A DNA stretch of 64,000 nucleotides, taken from contig NZ_JADEXS020000001.1 in assembly GCF_015207005.2 (NCBI RefSeq), positions 7,525,001 through 7,589,000 of the forward strand. Reading direction: 5' to 3'. This DNA comes from Desmonostoc muscorum LEGE 12446. GTDB lineage: Bacteria > Cyanobacteriota > Cyanobacteriia > Cyanobacteriales > Nostocaceae. The first letter of the stretch is position 1, and every line of letters starts with the position of its first letter. The notes beneath the pieces are model-generated. The model had not been told where the DNA came from. It ran no database searches and was given only the letters and a program-made list of their open reading frames with translations. Both the position numbers and the translations under genes were made by a program. This document shows, in pieces, positions 8,713 to 17,868 of this stretch.

Positions 8713-9333
8713 ATGGATGCCGATCAAATACTCAAGCGCTATTGTGCAGGAGAGAGAAATTTTACTCAGGTAAGCTTGCATTTGGCTAACCTCAGCGAGG
8801 TGTGTCTAGCTGGAATAAATCTCGATAGAGCTAATTTGGCTAATGCGACTTTATCTCATGCTAACCTGCGTGGAGCAAACTTGATCGAAGCAAATTTGAC
8901 TGCTGCGGCTCTCTGGAGAACTGACTTGAGTGGAGCTAACCTCATCTGGGCAAACCTCAAGGCTGCTAATTTGATCCGAGCAACTCTCAGCAAAGCAGAC
9001 TTGCACAAGGGAAACCTTGTGAAAGCAGACTTACGATTAGCAGATTTGCGTGATGCAGACCTTAGTGGTGCAAACCTAGCTGGAGCAGACTTGCGCTATG
9101 CCAACCTGAGTGGCGCCTTTTTGGCTAAGGCAAATCTCAGTGGTGCAGACCTGACTGGGGCAAACTTAAGCAATACAGACTTGAGTTATGCCAATCTAGC
9201 CAAAGCTATTTTATTTAAAACTGATCTGAGTTGCGTTGATTTCACCGAAGTAAACCTGACTCAGGTAGATCTGCATCATTGCGTCCTTAACGGAGTCATT
9301 TTGCCGGAATCAAGTTTGATGAAGACGGGTTGA
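8713..9333 (+). CDS. Pentapeptide-repeat protein
   Basis: About 206 residues, starting MDADQILKRYCAGERNF and then made of roughly 30 tandem A(D/N)LxX pentapeptides such as ANLRGANLIEANL and ADLSGANLAGADL. Such repeats fold into a right-handed quadrilateral beta-helix. The short N-terminal helix MDAxxxLxRYxAGERxF is common in cyanobacterial members, which is why I prefer the ATG at 8713 over the in-frame ATG at 8689. No signal peptide or membrane segment is seen. The biochemical role of these proteins is largely unknown. It stands on the same strand as ocp but 320 bp away, beyond a hairpin, and is 120 bp ahead of the second DICT kinase. Confidence 0.9.
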   Translation: MDADQILKRYCAGERNFTQVSLHLANLSEVCLAGINLDRANLANATLSHANLRGANLIEANLTAAALWRTDLSGANLIWANLKAANLIRATLSKADLHKGNLVKADLRLADLRDADLSGANLAGADLRYANLSGAFLAKANLSGADLTGANLSNTDLSYANLAKAILFKTDLSCVDFTEVNLTQVDLHHCVLNGVILPESSLMKTG

Positions 9334-9453
9334 AGTGCTAATTTTAGATTAAAAATTACTTCGGTACTCCTACAAAGAAGCCAGCTACATAAGCATTCTG
9401 CTCCATACCCGACCGGAATTAGTAATCGTTTATTCTCATCGACCTAGTTACCA

Positions 9454-11439
9454 ATGACTGTCTCGAATTCCTTGTTGGAAGATTTGTGCCAAGTTCTACC
9501 AGATTTGCAACCTCAAATCTATTTCAAGTCTTCGTTGACGGCTGTTTCTCACGCAATAGAAGACTTGGTACTGGCAGCGACAGATCAACCCCTAGTGATT
9601 GCGAATTTTCAGCAGGAGCGTTTTTATCGCCAGGAGATTCCTCGCTATGAAAAAATTGCTCAGCATACAGACCAGGTTTATGTATTAGCTGCACCAGAAA
9701 GTGACTTTGGTATTGTTTCAGCTCCTTATGCAACCATTCCTTTTGCCCCTAATGACGAATTAGCTCAGGAATGGCATTTGATTGTGATCGGTCAGCTATA
9801 TTCAGCGTGCCTGATTTGTCGAGAACATGCTTCACCCATAGATTCAGCATCCCTAGACCAAGCAAGGGAATTTCAGGGAATTTGGACATTTGACCCCGAA
9901 GTTTGTATTCAGGCTGCCCGCCTATTGTTCGAGCGGATTCTGACTTACCGACCAGAATTAGCCCCTAAAATCCGGCAAGCGCACAGACGTTATCGACTGT
10001 TGCGGGAATCGCAAGTGCAGACATCAAGAAATAAAACACTAGGAATTGACTTCAGGCTATTTACCAACCGCTTAGTTACATATCTACAAGCTAGTCAATA
10101 CAGGCTACTGAAAGCTTATCGTACCATAGCTAGTAAAGAGCGAAAAGAACGTTTGATTAATGCGATCGCCACTACTATTCGCCGCTCTTTTAATCCAGAA
10201 GAGATTTTAACTGTTACCGTTAGAGAATTAGGTCAAGTTTTTAGCGATTGTCGGTGTCTAGTTTATCTTTATCAACCAGATAGTCAAAACCAGCCAATTG
10301 CTTATGAGTCAACACCTGTGGGATTGGCATCTTTGAAGAGGGAAGTTTGGACATTGGCAAGTCATCCCCTATTTCACACTGCTTTAGTGCCAAGTCAAAC
10401 TCAGGGCGAAAACCAATCACAAACTATAGTTATTGCTGATATCAACCAGGATTTTGGCTTACAGTCCGATCCAGAATTAAAAGCTCAATTGGTGCGCTGG
10501 CAAATTCGTGCTTGCTTGTTGGTACCGATTTGCTATCAAGGAACTTGGCTGGGAATGCTCGAACTGCACCAGCCAGAAGCTCATTTGTGGACAGAAGATG
10601 ATATAGCTTTAGTAGAGGCGATCGCTACACAGGTTGGAGTAGCTTTGATGCAGGCACAAGCTTATCGCAACTTAGAAACTCTGAATCGTCAGCTGGTAGA
10701 CTTGGAGCGGACTCAAAGTAACTTAATTGCGATCGTTGGCCATGAACTGCGTACTCCTTTATCTACCATCCGCGTTTGCTTAGAGAGTTTAATTACAGAA
10801 CCACAAATGCCGCTTAACTTGCAGCAGACGATGTTGCAAGCTGCTTTAGACGATGCAGATCGTTTGCGTAAACTAATTCAAGATTTTATTACCTTATCTC
10901 GCTTAGAAGGCGGGTTGGTGCGCTGGCAACTAGAGCCAATATCCCTTGAAGAATACCTAGATTTAGCCCTCAGCGGACTCGAATACCGACAGAAACTGCC
11001 TAAAATTGTCGTAGAATTGCCCCATCACTTACCGCCAATCCAGGTAGATGGCGAAGGACTGATTGAAGTTTTAACAAAGTTACTTGATAATGCCTGTAAG
11101 TTTACTGATAAAAGCGGACAAGTCACTATTCGTGCAGACCTTTTGAATCGAGAAGAAGTTGACCCACCCTTAGGAAAACCCGAGAAAACATCTGTGTTAA
11201 AAGTTACTATTGCAGATACAGGTCGAGGAATTGAACCGAGCCGACTAGAAACTATCTTTGAACGTTTTTATCAGGAAGAAGGATTTTTGCAACGCACTGT
11301 AGGTGGTGCGGGACTTGGTTTGGCGATTTGTCGTCGGATTATTGATAATTTAGGAGGTAAAATTTGGGCTGAGTCTTTGGGGAAAAATCAGGGTAGCGAG
11401 TTTCATTTTACGGTTCCGGTTGCAGTGCCTATTTCTTAA
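9454..11439 (+). CDS. DICT-GAF sensor histidine kinase (paralogue B)
   Basis: A 661-residue soluble kinase with the same plan as the protein at 1468-3477. DICT is at about 15-130 (IYFKSSLTAVSHAIEDLVLAA; QEWHLIVIGQLYSACLICRE), GAF at about 245-400, HisKA with IVGHELRTPLSTI near residue 430, and HATPase_c with LLDNACKFT, IADTGRGIEPS and GGAGLGLAI. The residues needed for ATP binding and phosphorylation are all present. It differs from paralogue A mainly by short insertions in the GAF region and between the N- and G1-boxes. No response regulator lies beside it. The two may share a partner or form heterodimers; this is inference. Confidence 0.9.
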   Translation: MTVSNSLLEDLCQVLPDLQPQIYFKSSLTAVSHAIEDLVLAATDQPLVIANFQQERFYRQEIPRYEKIAQHTDQVYVLAAPESDFGIVSAPYATIPFAPNDELAQEWHLIVIGQLYSACLICREHASPIDSASLDQAREFQGIWTFDPEVCIQAARLLFERILTYRPELAPKIRQAHRRYRLLRESQVQTSRNKTLGIDFRLFTNRLVTYLQASQYRLLKAYRTIASKERKERLINAIATTIRRSFNPEEILTVTVRELGQVFSDCRCLVYLYQPDSQNQPIAYESTPVGLASLKREVWTLASHPLFHTALVPSQTQGENQSQTIVIADINQDFGLQSDPELKAQLVRWQIRACLLVPICYQGTWLGMLELHQPEAHLWTEDDIALVEAIATQVGVALMQAQAYRNLETLNRQLVDLERTQSNLIAIVGHELRTPLSTIRVCLESLITEPQMPLNLQQTMLQAALDDADRLRKLIQDFITLSRLEGGLVRWQLEPISLEEYLDLALSGLEYRQKLPKIVVELPHHLPPIQVDGEGLIEVLTKLLDNACKFTDKSGQVTIRADLLNREEVDPPLGKPEKTSVLKVTIADTGRGIEPSRLETIFERFYQEEGFLQRTVGGAGLGLAICRRIIDNLGGKIWAESLGKNQGSEFHFTVPVAVPIS

Positions 11440-11476
11440 TTTGATGTTTGGATTTTGAAATAACATCCTGTTGATT

Positions 11477-13798
11477 TTACAGCCAAAATTGGCGATCGCC
11501 TTCCACTGTCCCTGGGGCAATTCCTTGTAACCGCCGATAAGCTATTTTGTCAGAACCGTATAATGGGACTGGTAAGCGAGGTTCTTTCAACGCCCCGTGA
11601 TGTAGCAATGTCAGTTTAAGTGTAGCTTCTATTAAACTTTCAATTGATACTTGCTGTTCGTGTTCAGGATCGGGAATAATCTTTAAACGCAGAGGATAAG
11701 GTAAACCCATTTTCTCAGACTTAACTTCAGTAGTGACTAAAATTACTTCATACGGCGATAAGCGAAGAGCTAACCCTTTAGTTGGTGCTGTCACTACAGA
11801 CTGCTGAAATTTATATAGTCGTGGAATCTGAGATTTGACACACTCCACCAAAATAAACTTTGAACCAATAACTTTTGCTCTTTCTCTTAAATTCTTTATC
11901 TCATCACCACAAAAACGTCCATCACGGTAAATTACTACAGTTTTTTGTCTTAATTCAGCAGATGGTAGAAACCTTTCTAGTGTTCGTTTATCAATTGTTT
12001 CACCCTCGGTTAAAGCATCTTCTAGTCGGTAACGAATAAACTCCCCTTGCTTATCATAGAGACGTACACTCGCACAGACATTTCTACTTCCGATTCCCTT
12101 CTTTTTAGAAAATCGGGAAACATCAAATCCGATGAAATAATCAGCAATTTCTAAAGGTTCAGCTAAAATAAAGGGTAAGTTTCCTAATTTTGCTAGAATT
12201 CCTGGAATTACCTGGTTCAGGATATTTCCATAATTGCTGGTATTTTTTAATGTCTCTTCATAAATTACTTGACTAGCAATTTCACGCCGGAGTAAGCGTG
12301 AATAAATAAATGAATAAAAGCTACCATCATCACTATTATCAGCATGGCGATCGCTCTGAGGGAGAAATGTCAAAACAATGTCTGTAGGAATAGCCATTAA
12401 TTCATTAACGGCTTCCTTAATTTTTTCTCTATCTTCAGGAACCGCCATTAATTTATCAACAGTTTCTTCAACTTTTTCTCTATCTTCAGGCACACTTGAT
12501 CTACTCACTGACAGAGCAACTTTATGAACAACTATACTTTTAAATCCATAGTTTTCTAGACGTTTCTGGACTTCCCGAATAAAAGGATCTACTTTAAAAT
12601 CACAAAGCTTCAAAGCAGTAATACGAATTTCTGTCATTTTATCTTGATATTGAATTTGACGACGGTAAACGCCACCTTTTAATAATCCCTTTAGTATATC
12701 TCCTCTTCTACCAATAAAATTTTGTCCAGATTTATCCTTTCCAAATAGAAGTTGAGTATCTTCCAGCTTAAATTTTAGCGGCAAGAATAATTCAGAGCAA
12801 TTGCTACTTTTACTACTATTTAGACACTTTTCTGATAACTCAAACCCATAAATATTTAGAGCAAGTGCAGCTTCTTGTTTATATGATGCTAAAGTCGTTT
12901 GTCGTTGTTGATAAGGGATCTTAGCTTCTTTGAGTAAATCCCCATAAATTACATCAAATCGTTCAGCAGTTTCTTCTGTGATACAGGGAATAAGAGCAGC
13001 CATTGCATAAGGATACCGTTTTTTGTTCTTACTAAACTGCACAACTACAACAGGTTGATCTCTAGGTGCTTCAATAATAGCTATTTCACTGGTTGATGCA
13101 GGCTTATATTTGAGTAATTCTTCTTCACGCTCACCAATAGTTCCTTCAATATCTACAATAGTAGCTGAACTATTCTTTTCAATATCTCGAACATTTAAAC
13201 CAATTAATAAATCTCTTGGATTTTGTCTATAAGGATGATTTTCGTAAAAATCAGACAATTTTCCTTTGAATACAAAAGAACTGCGGATGGTTATAGCAAT
13301 AGCTGGGTGTGAAATATTTGTAATTTCAATTGCTTCTGCCCAAACTTTTGCTTCTCGCCTAACTTCAATTTTGTTAAATGGAATACTAAAATATGAAAAT
13401 GTCCGTCTAATTTTTAATATTCTTATAGCTAGTTCAGAAAGAATATCAGCAGATATCTGTGGTTGGCTTACCCATTGGATTGAATAGTAGCGATCGCCAA
13501 TATCTTTTTTCAATTCCTCTTGAATTTCTGTTAAAGCTTTTCGCCATTCATCTAAATTTGGCATTGCTTGATCGGGTTTAGCTAAAACCCAGAAATTTCC
13601 ATTTGCAAAGATGGCCATAATATCAGGAAATTTCTGGCTAAACCGCCAACTTAAGCGATTTCCTATTTCAGTATCTAATCTGGGAGTCAGTCGAAAGCAG
13701 ATTAAGTTAGGTTGAGGAATTTTTAGTAAAAATATCTCTGCCAAAAATATTGGGGATATATTAGTTTTTAAGGGAGATTGAAGCACACCAGCAGTCAT
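11477..13798 (-). CDS. Long prokaryotic Argonaute (pAgo) with intact catalytic tetrad
   Basis: A 773-residue Argonaute, of the size of long pAgo proteins carrying N, PAZ, MID and PIWI parts. The PIWI catalytic residues can be read as Asp559 (FIGFDVSR), Glu600 (TEGETID, glutamate finger), Asp626 (VVIYRDGRF) and Asp750 ([11 protein letters not shown]), a DEDD tetrad, so nucleic-acid-guided cleavage is expected. The MID domain (about 475-550) contains [19 protein letters not shown] and [10 protein letters not shown]; the guide 5'-end pocket looks Tyr/Tyr/Gln/Lys-like rather than the common Tyr/Lys type. A 17-residue tandem duplication lies at 436-469. The ATG overlaps the stop of the upstream Cas4-like nuclease (ATGA). 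Known long pAgos protect against plasmids and phage or help decatenate chromosomes; which applies here is unknown. Confidence 0.92.
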   Translation of the reverse strand: MTAGVLQSPLKTNISPIFLAEIFLLKIPQPNLICFRLTPRLDTEIGNRLSWRFSQKFPDIMAIFANGNFWVLAKPDQAMPNLDEWRKALTEIQEELKKDIGDRYYSIQWVSQPQISADILSELAIRILKIRRTFSYFSIPFNKIEVRREAKVWAEAIEITNISHPAIAITIRSSFVFKGKLSDFYENHPYRQNPRDLLIGLNVRDIEKNSSATIVDIEGTIGEREEELLKYKPASTSEIAIIEAPRDQPVVVVQFSKNKKRYPYAMAALIPCITEETAERFDVIYGDLLKEAKIPYQQRQTTLASYKQEAALALNIYGFELSEKCLNSSKSSNCSELFLPLKFKLEDTQLLFGKDKSGQNFIGRRGDILKGLLKGGVYRRQIQYQDKMTEIRITALKLCDFKVDPFIREVQKRLENYGFKSIVVHKVALSVSRSSVPEDREKVEETVDKLMAVPEDREKIKEAVNELMAIPTDIVLTFLPQSDRHADNSDDGSFYSFIYSRLLRREIASQVIYEETLKNTSNYGNILNQVIPGILAKLGNLPFILAEPLEIADYFIGFDVSRFSKKKGIGSRNVCASVRLYDKQGEFIRYRLEDALTEGETIDKRTLERFLPSAELRQKTVVIYRDGRFCGDEIKNLRERAKVIGSKFILVECVKSQIPRLYKFQQSVVTAPTKGLALRLSPYEVILVTTEVKSEKMGLPYPLRLKIIPDPEHEQQVSIESLIEATLKLTLLHHGALKEPRLPVPLYGSDKIAYRRLQGIAPGTVEGDRQFWL

Positions 13799-14475
13799 GT
13801 AGAAACCTCTGATATAGTAAATTCACAAATTGAGTTAAACGAACAGTAGCGACAACTTACACCCGGATTTTGGGGAAATATTTGACTGAAATCAGCAGAA
13901 TTTTGACGGTAGCGCTTCAAATCTTCTTGATGTCGTTGAGCTATTAGAGCAAGTTCTATCTGAAAAGCCTTAAGAGTGTTAGGTGTTGCGCTGATAGGTT
14001 CTGACCAGTTACCATTTTCTAAGTTATAAAAAGATGCTACTGCTTTTTGCTGGGGGTACAAATAACTAGCTGCTAGTAAGTAAACATACCCCTGTCGGCG
14101 ATCAAAATCAGAGTGGCCAGTTTTGAAATCTAAAATGTGCAAAGTATCATCTTCTTCGGCAAAAATGCAGTCAGTTGCAGCATATAAGTTAAAAGATTGA
14201 TTACCCTGCTTAATCAGAATTGGTTTTGGAAAACGCTCATCGCCTCGGCTAAGTTGAATAATTTTCTTCTCAGCAAGAATTGGATTTTGCTGGTAGTTTG
14301 TCAGTATCTGAAGTACTCGTTGCTGAACCAAATCTGACTCTTTCCGCAATTCCAGAATCTCTATCATTTGTTCTACAGCGTCTTCTTGATGTAACAAAGG
14401 AGAGTTTTGATGAAATTCATAAACTCCCCTTTGTGCTAGTAGTCCAATTCGCACAGGGGTGCTATCACTTGCCAA
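13795..14475 (-). CDS. Cas4/RecB-like PD-(D/E)XK nuclease, pAgo operon partner
   Basis: About 226 residues. The nuclease core is visible as [26 protein letters not shown] near residues 106-131, where the Asp, Asp and Lys of the [12 protein letters not shown] motif match the metal-binding PD-(D/E)XK signature, followed by a [14 protein letters not shown] helix. The C-terminus has [10 protein letters not shown], three cysteines of the kind that hold an iron-sulphur cluster in Cas4/AddB proteins; the expected distal N-terminal cysteine is not seen. The start is uncertain: the frame opens only 3 codons before a TTG at 14475, so the natural 5' end may be lost at the junction with the peptidase pseudogene. 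It overlaps the pAgo start by 4 bp. Such nucleases are known neighbours of pAgo and may trim guides or targets. Confidence 0.8.
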   Translation of the reverse strand: MASDSTPVRIGLLAQRGVYEFHQNSPLLHQEDAVEQMIEILELRKESDLVQQRVLQILTNYQQNPILAEKKIIQLSRGDERFPKPILIKQGNQSFNLYAATDCIFAEEDDTLHILDFKTGHSDFDRRQGYVYLLAASYLYPQQKAVASFYNLENGNWSEPISATPNTLKAFQIELALIAQRHQEDLKRYRQNSADFSQIFPQNPGVSCRYCSFNSICEFTISEVST

Positions 14476-14483
14476 GATTGCTT

Positions 14484-15062
14484 ACTAGGGTATGTGACTT
14501 TTTGAATTTGAGTATTTGTTATACACAAATATCTCCTGATGAGCGGGGATTGATTGTAGCTATGATTTTACCTTTAGAACGTACAATTTTGATAAATGAT
14601 GATATTCCAGAAGTTCTAGGGGCTTTTACCGAATCGACAATTGCTCACGAAATAGGACATTGGTTACTTCATGTTAACAAGAATGAAAATGAAGCTTTAT
14701 GGGAAAAAAGAGATATCAATAATGACATTAAAGAAACTAATAATCCATTCTTCTGTCGTAGTGCTAGTGAGCCACTTGATAAGTATATTGCTAGTAGTCA
14801 GCTTGATAAGATTGAATGGCAAGCCCAGTATTTTGCAAGCTGTCTGTTAATGCCTCGCCATGTATTGCAAAAAATAAGTAAAGGGCGTGATCTAACTAAT
14901 TGGAAACATCTTTATATAATTAAAGATGAACTTGGTGTAACAATATCTAATCTCATAAATCGGCTGCAAGATATTGGATGGATTTATATTCCTAAAGGTT
15001 CTAAGCAAATATTTCCTGGAAGTATGGAATCAGAATCTCAACGAATAAAGTATTGGTTATGA
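14484..15062 (+). pseudogene. ImmA/IrrE-type metallopeptidase, 5'-truncated copy
   Basis: From codon ACT at 14484 onward the reading aligns with the intact paralogue 24 bp downstream (RxxDxLxxxI, then ILPLER, then ESTIAHEIGHWLLHVN). The zinc motif HEIGH and the downstream glutamate motif EWQAQYFASCLLMP are intact, and the tail INRLQDIGW is conserved. About 45 N-terminal residues that the paralogue has are missing. There is no start codon at the homology boundary; the frame merely stays open upstream, antisense to the nuclease gene. The boundary lies about 10 bp from the start of that nuclease, so a deletion or rearrangement probably fused the two truncated ends. ImmA/IrrE peptidases cleave repressors to induce mobile elements or stress genes. 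Confidence 0.75.
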
Positions 15063-15085
15063 GTCAAGAATGTGAGGAGTAAAAA

Positions 15086-15781
15086 ATGAACATCTTCAAA
15101 AAATATCAATTTTATAGCAAAGAACAAATTGAGTTGAAAGCTAATGAAGTTTTAAGAATTATGGAGGTTGAGAATTTTCCTCCAAAGTGGCCTTTTGAGG
15201 CTAGTCGTGCTGCTGATGCTTTGGGAATAATGATTGACAGGCAAAGCATACCTCCTGATACTCAAGGGTCAATAGTGGCTAAAATTCTCCCATTGGAGAG
15301 AAAGATTGTACTCAATGAATTAATTCCTAATCTAAATGGAGGATTTGAACAATCGACAATAGCTCATGAAATTGGACACTGGATACTCCATGTCAATCAA
15401 GATGAAGCTGACGGGTTTACAGAACAGTTAGAATTAAATCTAGGACTAGAAGATGTCACGAAATATTTTTTATGCCGCACTGTAGACGCTAAAATTAGCC
15501 AGATAAATATGAATAACCAGTTAGGAAATATTGAATGGCAAGCTCAGTTTTTTGCTAGTTGTCTGTTAATGCCTATACACATTCTAGAGGCTACACTAAA
15601 AGGACGTGATTTAACTAACTGGAAACATCTTTATGCAATGAAAGACCAACTTGGTGTCACAATTTCTAATTTGATAAATCGCCTAGAAGACCTCGACTGG
15701 ATTAACATTCCTAAGGGATCTAAGCAAATATATCTCGGTAAAGCTGTACCAAATGGGCAGACAAATTTGTTTAATAGCTAA
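15086..15781 (+). CDS. ImmA/IrrE-family zinc metallopeptidase
   Basis: A 231-residue protein with a GAGGAG ribosome-binding site just before the ATG. The N-terminal helices (FYSKEQIELKANEVLRIMEV) lead to the catalytic region: STIAHEIGHWILHVN near residue 92 supplies HExxH, and GNIEWQAQFFASCLLMP near 152 supplies the third zinc ligand. The C-terminal TNWKHLYAMKDQLGVTISNL segment resembles the small helical domain of the family. No N-terminal XRE helix-turn-helix is fused, and no separate repressor gene is beside it. Relatives cleave HTH repressors such as ImmR or DdrO. The closeness to the pAgo operon suggests a regulatory or defence-island role, which is inference. It is a tandem duplicate of the truncated copy upstream. 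Confidence 0.85.
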   Translation: MNIFKKYQFYSKEQIELKANEVLRIMEVENFPPKWPFEASRAADALGIMIDRQSIPPDTQGSIVAKILPLERKIVLNELIPNLNGGFEQSTIAHEIGHWILHVNQDEADGFTEQLELNLGLEDVTKYFLCRTVDAKISQINMNNQLGNIEWQAQFFASCLLMPIHILEATLKGRDLTNWKHLYAMKDQLGVTISNLINRLEDLDWINIPKGSKQIYLGKAVPNGQTNLFNS

Positions 15782-15865
15782 AGTGCGATCGCTCTCCATT
15801 ATCTCCTGGCAGCGATCGCACCCCACACACCACTAAACTAGAAAGTAAGATGTCGGGATAAGTCT

Positions 15866-16453
15866 ATGAACGCTACTACAGTCGCTTTACCTTCAATCGT
15901 CAAACTAAAAATTGATTTGAGCGATGAACAATTTTTCCAAATGTGTCAGAAAAACCGCGATTATCGATTTGAACGTACAGCGTCAGGAGAAATATTAATT
16001 ATGCCACCTACAGGTAGTGATACTGGCAGACGTAATGTTAAAATTACCACTCAATTGGATATTTGGAATTCTGAGAGTAATTTAGGCGAAGTTTTTGACT
16101 CTTCAACAGGTTTCACCCTACCCAATGGTGCAGAACGTTCTCCCGATGCTTCCTGGGTGAAAATTGAGCGGTGGAATGCTTTAACCCCACAACAACAAGA
16201 AAAATTTGCCCCGATTTGTCCTGATTTTGTAGTTGAGTTACGTTCTCCTAGTGATTCTCTAAAAGATTTGCAGGAGAAAATGCAAGAGTATATCGAAAAT
16301 GGCGCTCAATTAGGCTGGTTAATCGACCGAAAAAATAAGCGAGTAGAAATTTATTGTCCAGGTAAAGATGTAGAAATATTAAACAATCCTACTAGTTTAT
16401 CAGGGGAAAATGTCCTGCCTGAATTTATGTTGAATTTACAAGATATTATGTAG
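15866..16453 (+). CDS. Uma2-family (DUF820) putative restriction-type endonuclease fold protein
   Basis: A 195-residue protein of the Uma2 family, abundant in cyanobacteria and built on a PD-(D/E)XK fold. Recognisable parts are the ISLEEF-like start replaced by LKIDLSDEQFFQMC, the IMPPTGSDTGRRN turn, RSPDASWVKIERW, and the core CPDFVVELRSPSDSLKDLQ followed by the Lys-containing KMQEYIENGAQLGWLID and RVEIY strand. The Asp, Glu and Lys of the fold seem present. Biological role and substrate are not established for the family. It is 85 bp after the ImmA gene and meets the next gene tail to tail 2 bp away. Confidence 0.88.
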   Translation: MNATTVALPSIVKLKIDLSDEQFFQMCQKNRDYRFERTASGEILIMPPTGSDTGRRNVKITTQLDIWNSESNLGEVFDSSTGFTLPNGAERSPDASWVKIERWNALTPQQQEKFAPICPDFVVELRSPSDSLKDLQEKMQEYIENGAQLGWLIDRKNKRVEIYCPGKDVEILNNPTSLSGENVLPEFMLNLQDIM

Positions 16454-16455
16454 CT

Positions 16456-17868
16456 TTATTGATTAAGATACACATGGCGCATTTCAAAGCGACTCTGTTC
16501 CCAAAGTGGTTGCAAAGCTTGTTGAGCAGCATTTAACTGAGCTTGAGAAAAACTAATTTTTCCATTTTCTATTATCCAGATAAAAGTCCGAGTTATTAAA
16601 TCTGCGTTGAAACTCTTTTCATATTTACTATTATTTATTCTTGCTACTTGTTCATCTAAGCAATTGATAGCATATTTAAAATTCCAGTGTGTAGAATTAC
16701 TAGGGATTTCTTCTTGTGTATTCTTCCATTTAATCCTCAGCAAATTTCTCATAATATAGTCTATGCCTGTTATGGCAGAATCAGTATTCCGGATCAAATC
16801 TGTAAATGCTTGATAATAAGATTGCAATAGTGAAGCAGCAATATTTTCCTTATATATATGTAACCAAGACTGGATATCACGAAGATAAGGTAATAAATCC
16901 CTAATATGATTTATTTCTTTTATTTGCAGGCGTTCGCCTTTATAATTTATGATTTCAGCTAGTAATTCAGCTTCAGATAATTGAAACTTGTCTAAATAAT
17001 AATTAATAACTTTAGGAATATATTTATCCAATAACCAATGCTTAGTATATCTAGCTGTCCAGGTTCCCCGTAGACCGATGTCTTGTTGCCAAGAAGTGAC
17101 TTTCCCTCTTTCAATAGATTGCAAATAAACATCATTTATTTTATATATGATATTTATTTTATAATTAGGTAATAATGATAAATCACTATCAACTCTGGGC
17201 AAGATAAATGCATGATCACGAATTCCTCGACTCACTCGAATTGAGATATCTTCATTATGAAATAAATGCCATTCTGACTTGCCCTTACTATAATCAAATT
17301 CATCAGCAAATTGCTGCATTAACTTCCACAGTTTTTGTCCTACAGAAAACAATATAAAACCTCGAACATTTGCAACATCTATAAATTCAAAATCCCAGGT
17401 TTGTAGAGAATTTTCAAATTCAATTATTGATTTTCTGTATTCTTGACAAACTCCATCAACACACAAACACAAATCTAATGTTTCTAATTTCGATAAAACA
17501 ACTGTTGTTTTGCCTAAATTTACTTCAAAATTATTTTGATCTAGCTGTTTCAAAAACCGACGACAACCCCAATCTGGTTGAGTGTTTATTCCAGTCATTA
17601 ATTGACCCAAAATATCTTGATGGTTTAAGCTTATTTTCAGACCTCTTAAAATGATGTTGCTGAAGTCTATTTCACAATTACCTTCTGCAAAAGCTTGGGG
17701 TAAATTACAGGCGATCGCTACTTTTGGTTGCACAACAACCAAGCGGTTACCTTCTCGCTTAGTTAAAGGCTCAAAATTACATGTTTCTAAAATATCCTGT
17801 AAATCTGGGTGACGCCTTATAATCTTTTCTATTAAATTATATTTAGTATTTATCCAAATATTACTCAT
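16456..17868 (-). CDS. Unrecognised 470-residue protein
   Basis: I do not recognise this family. The reading MSNIWINTKYNLIEKII opens a soluble protein without signal peptide, membrane segments or obvious nucleotide-binding motif. The N-terminal third is mixed alpha/beta with scattered cysteines (LETCNF, LDLCLCVDGVC). The C-terminal half is strongly helical and rich in Leu, Ile, Asn and Lys (LSEAELLAEIINYKGERLQIKEI). The gene is AT-rich like the pAgo operon and is convergent with the Uma2 gene, with 2 bp between stop codons. The position next to pAgo, ImmA and Uma2 genes raises the possibility of an island function; nothing in the sequence proves it. Confidence 0.75.
   Translation of the reverse strand: MSNIWINTKYNLIEKIIRRHPDLQDILETCNFEPLTKREGNRLVVVQPKVAIACNLPQAFAEGNCEIDFSNIILRGLKISLNHQDILGQLMTGINTQPDWGCRRFLKQLDQNNFEVNLGKTTVVLSKLETLDLCLCVDGVCQEYRKSIIEFENSLQTWDFEFIDVANVRGFILFSVGQKLWKLMQQFADEFDYSKGKSEWHLFHNEDISIRVSRGIRDHAFILPRVDSDLSLLPNYKINIIYKINDVYLQSIERGKVTSWQQDIGLRGTWTARYTKHWLLDKYIPKVINYYLDKFQLSEAELLAEIINYKGERLQIKEINHIRDLLPYLRDIQSWLHIYKENIAASLLQSYYQAFTDLIRNTDSAITGIDYIMRNLLRIKWKNTQEEIPSNSTHWNFKYAINCLDEQVARINNSKYEKSFNADLITRTFIWIIENGKISFSQAQLNAAQQALQPLWEQSRFEMRHVYLNQ

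Noticed and set aside
14280..14483. Upstream extension of the truncated peptidase frame
   Set aside because: It is antisense to the nuclease coding region and does not align with the intact paralogue.
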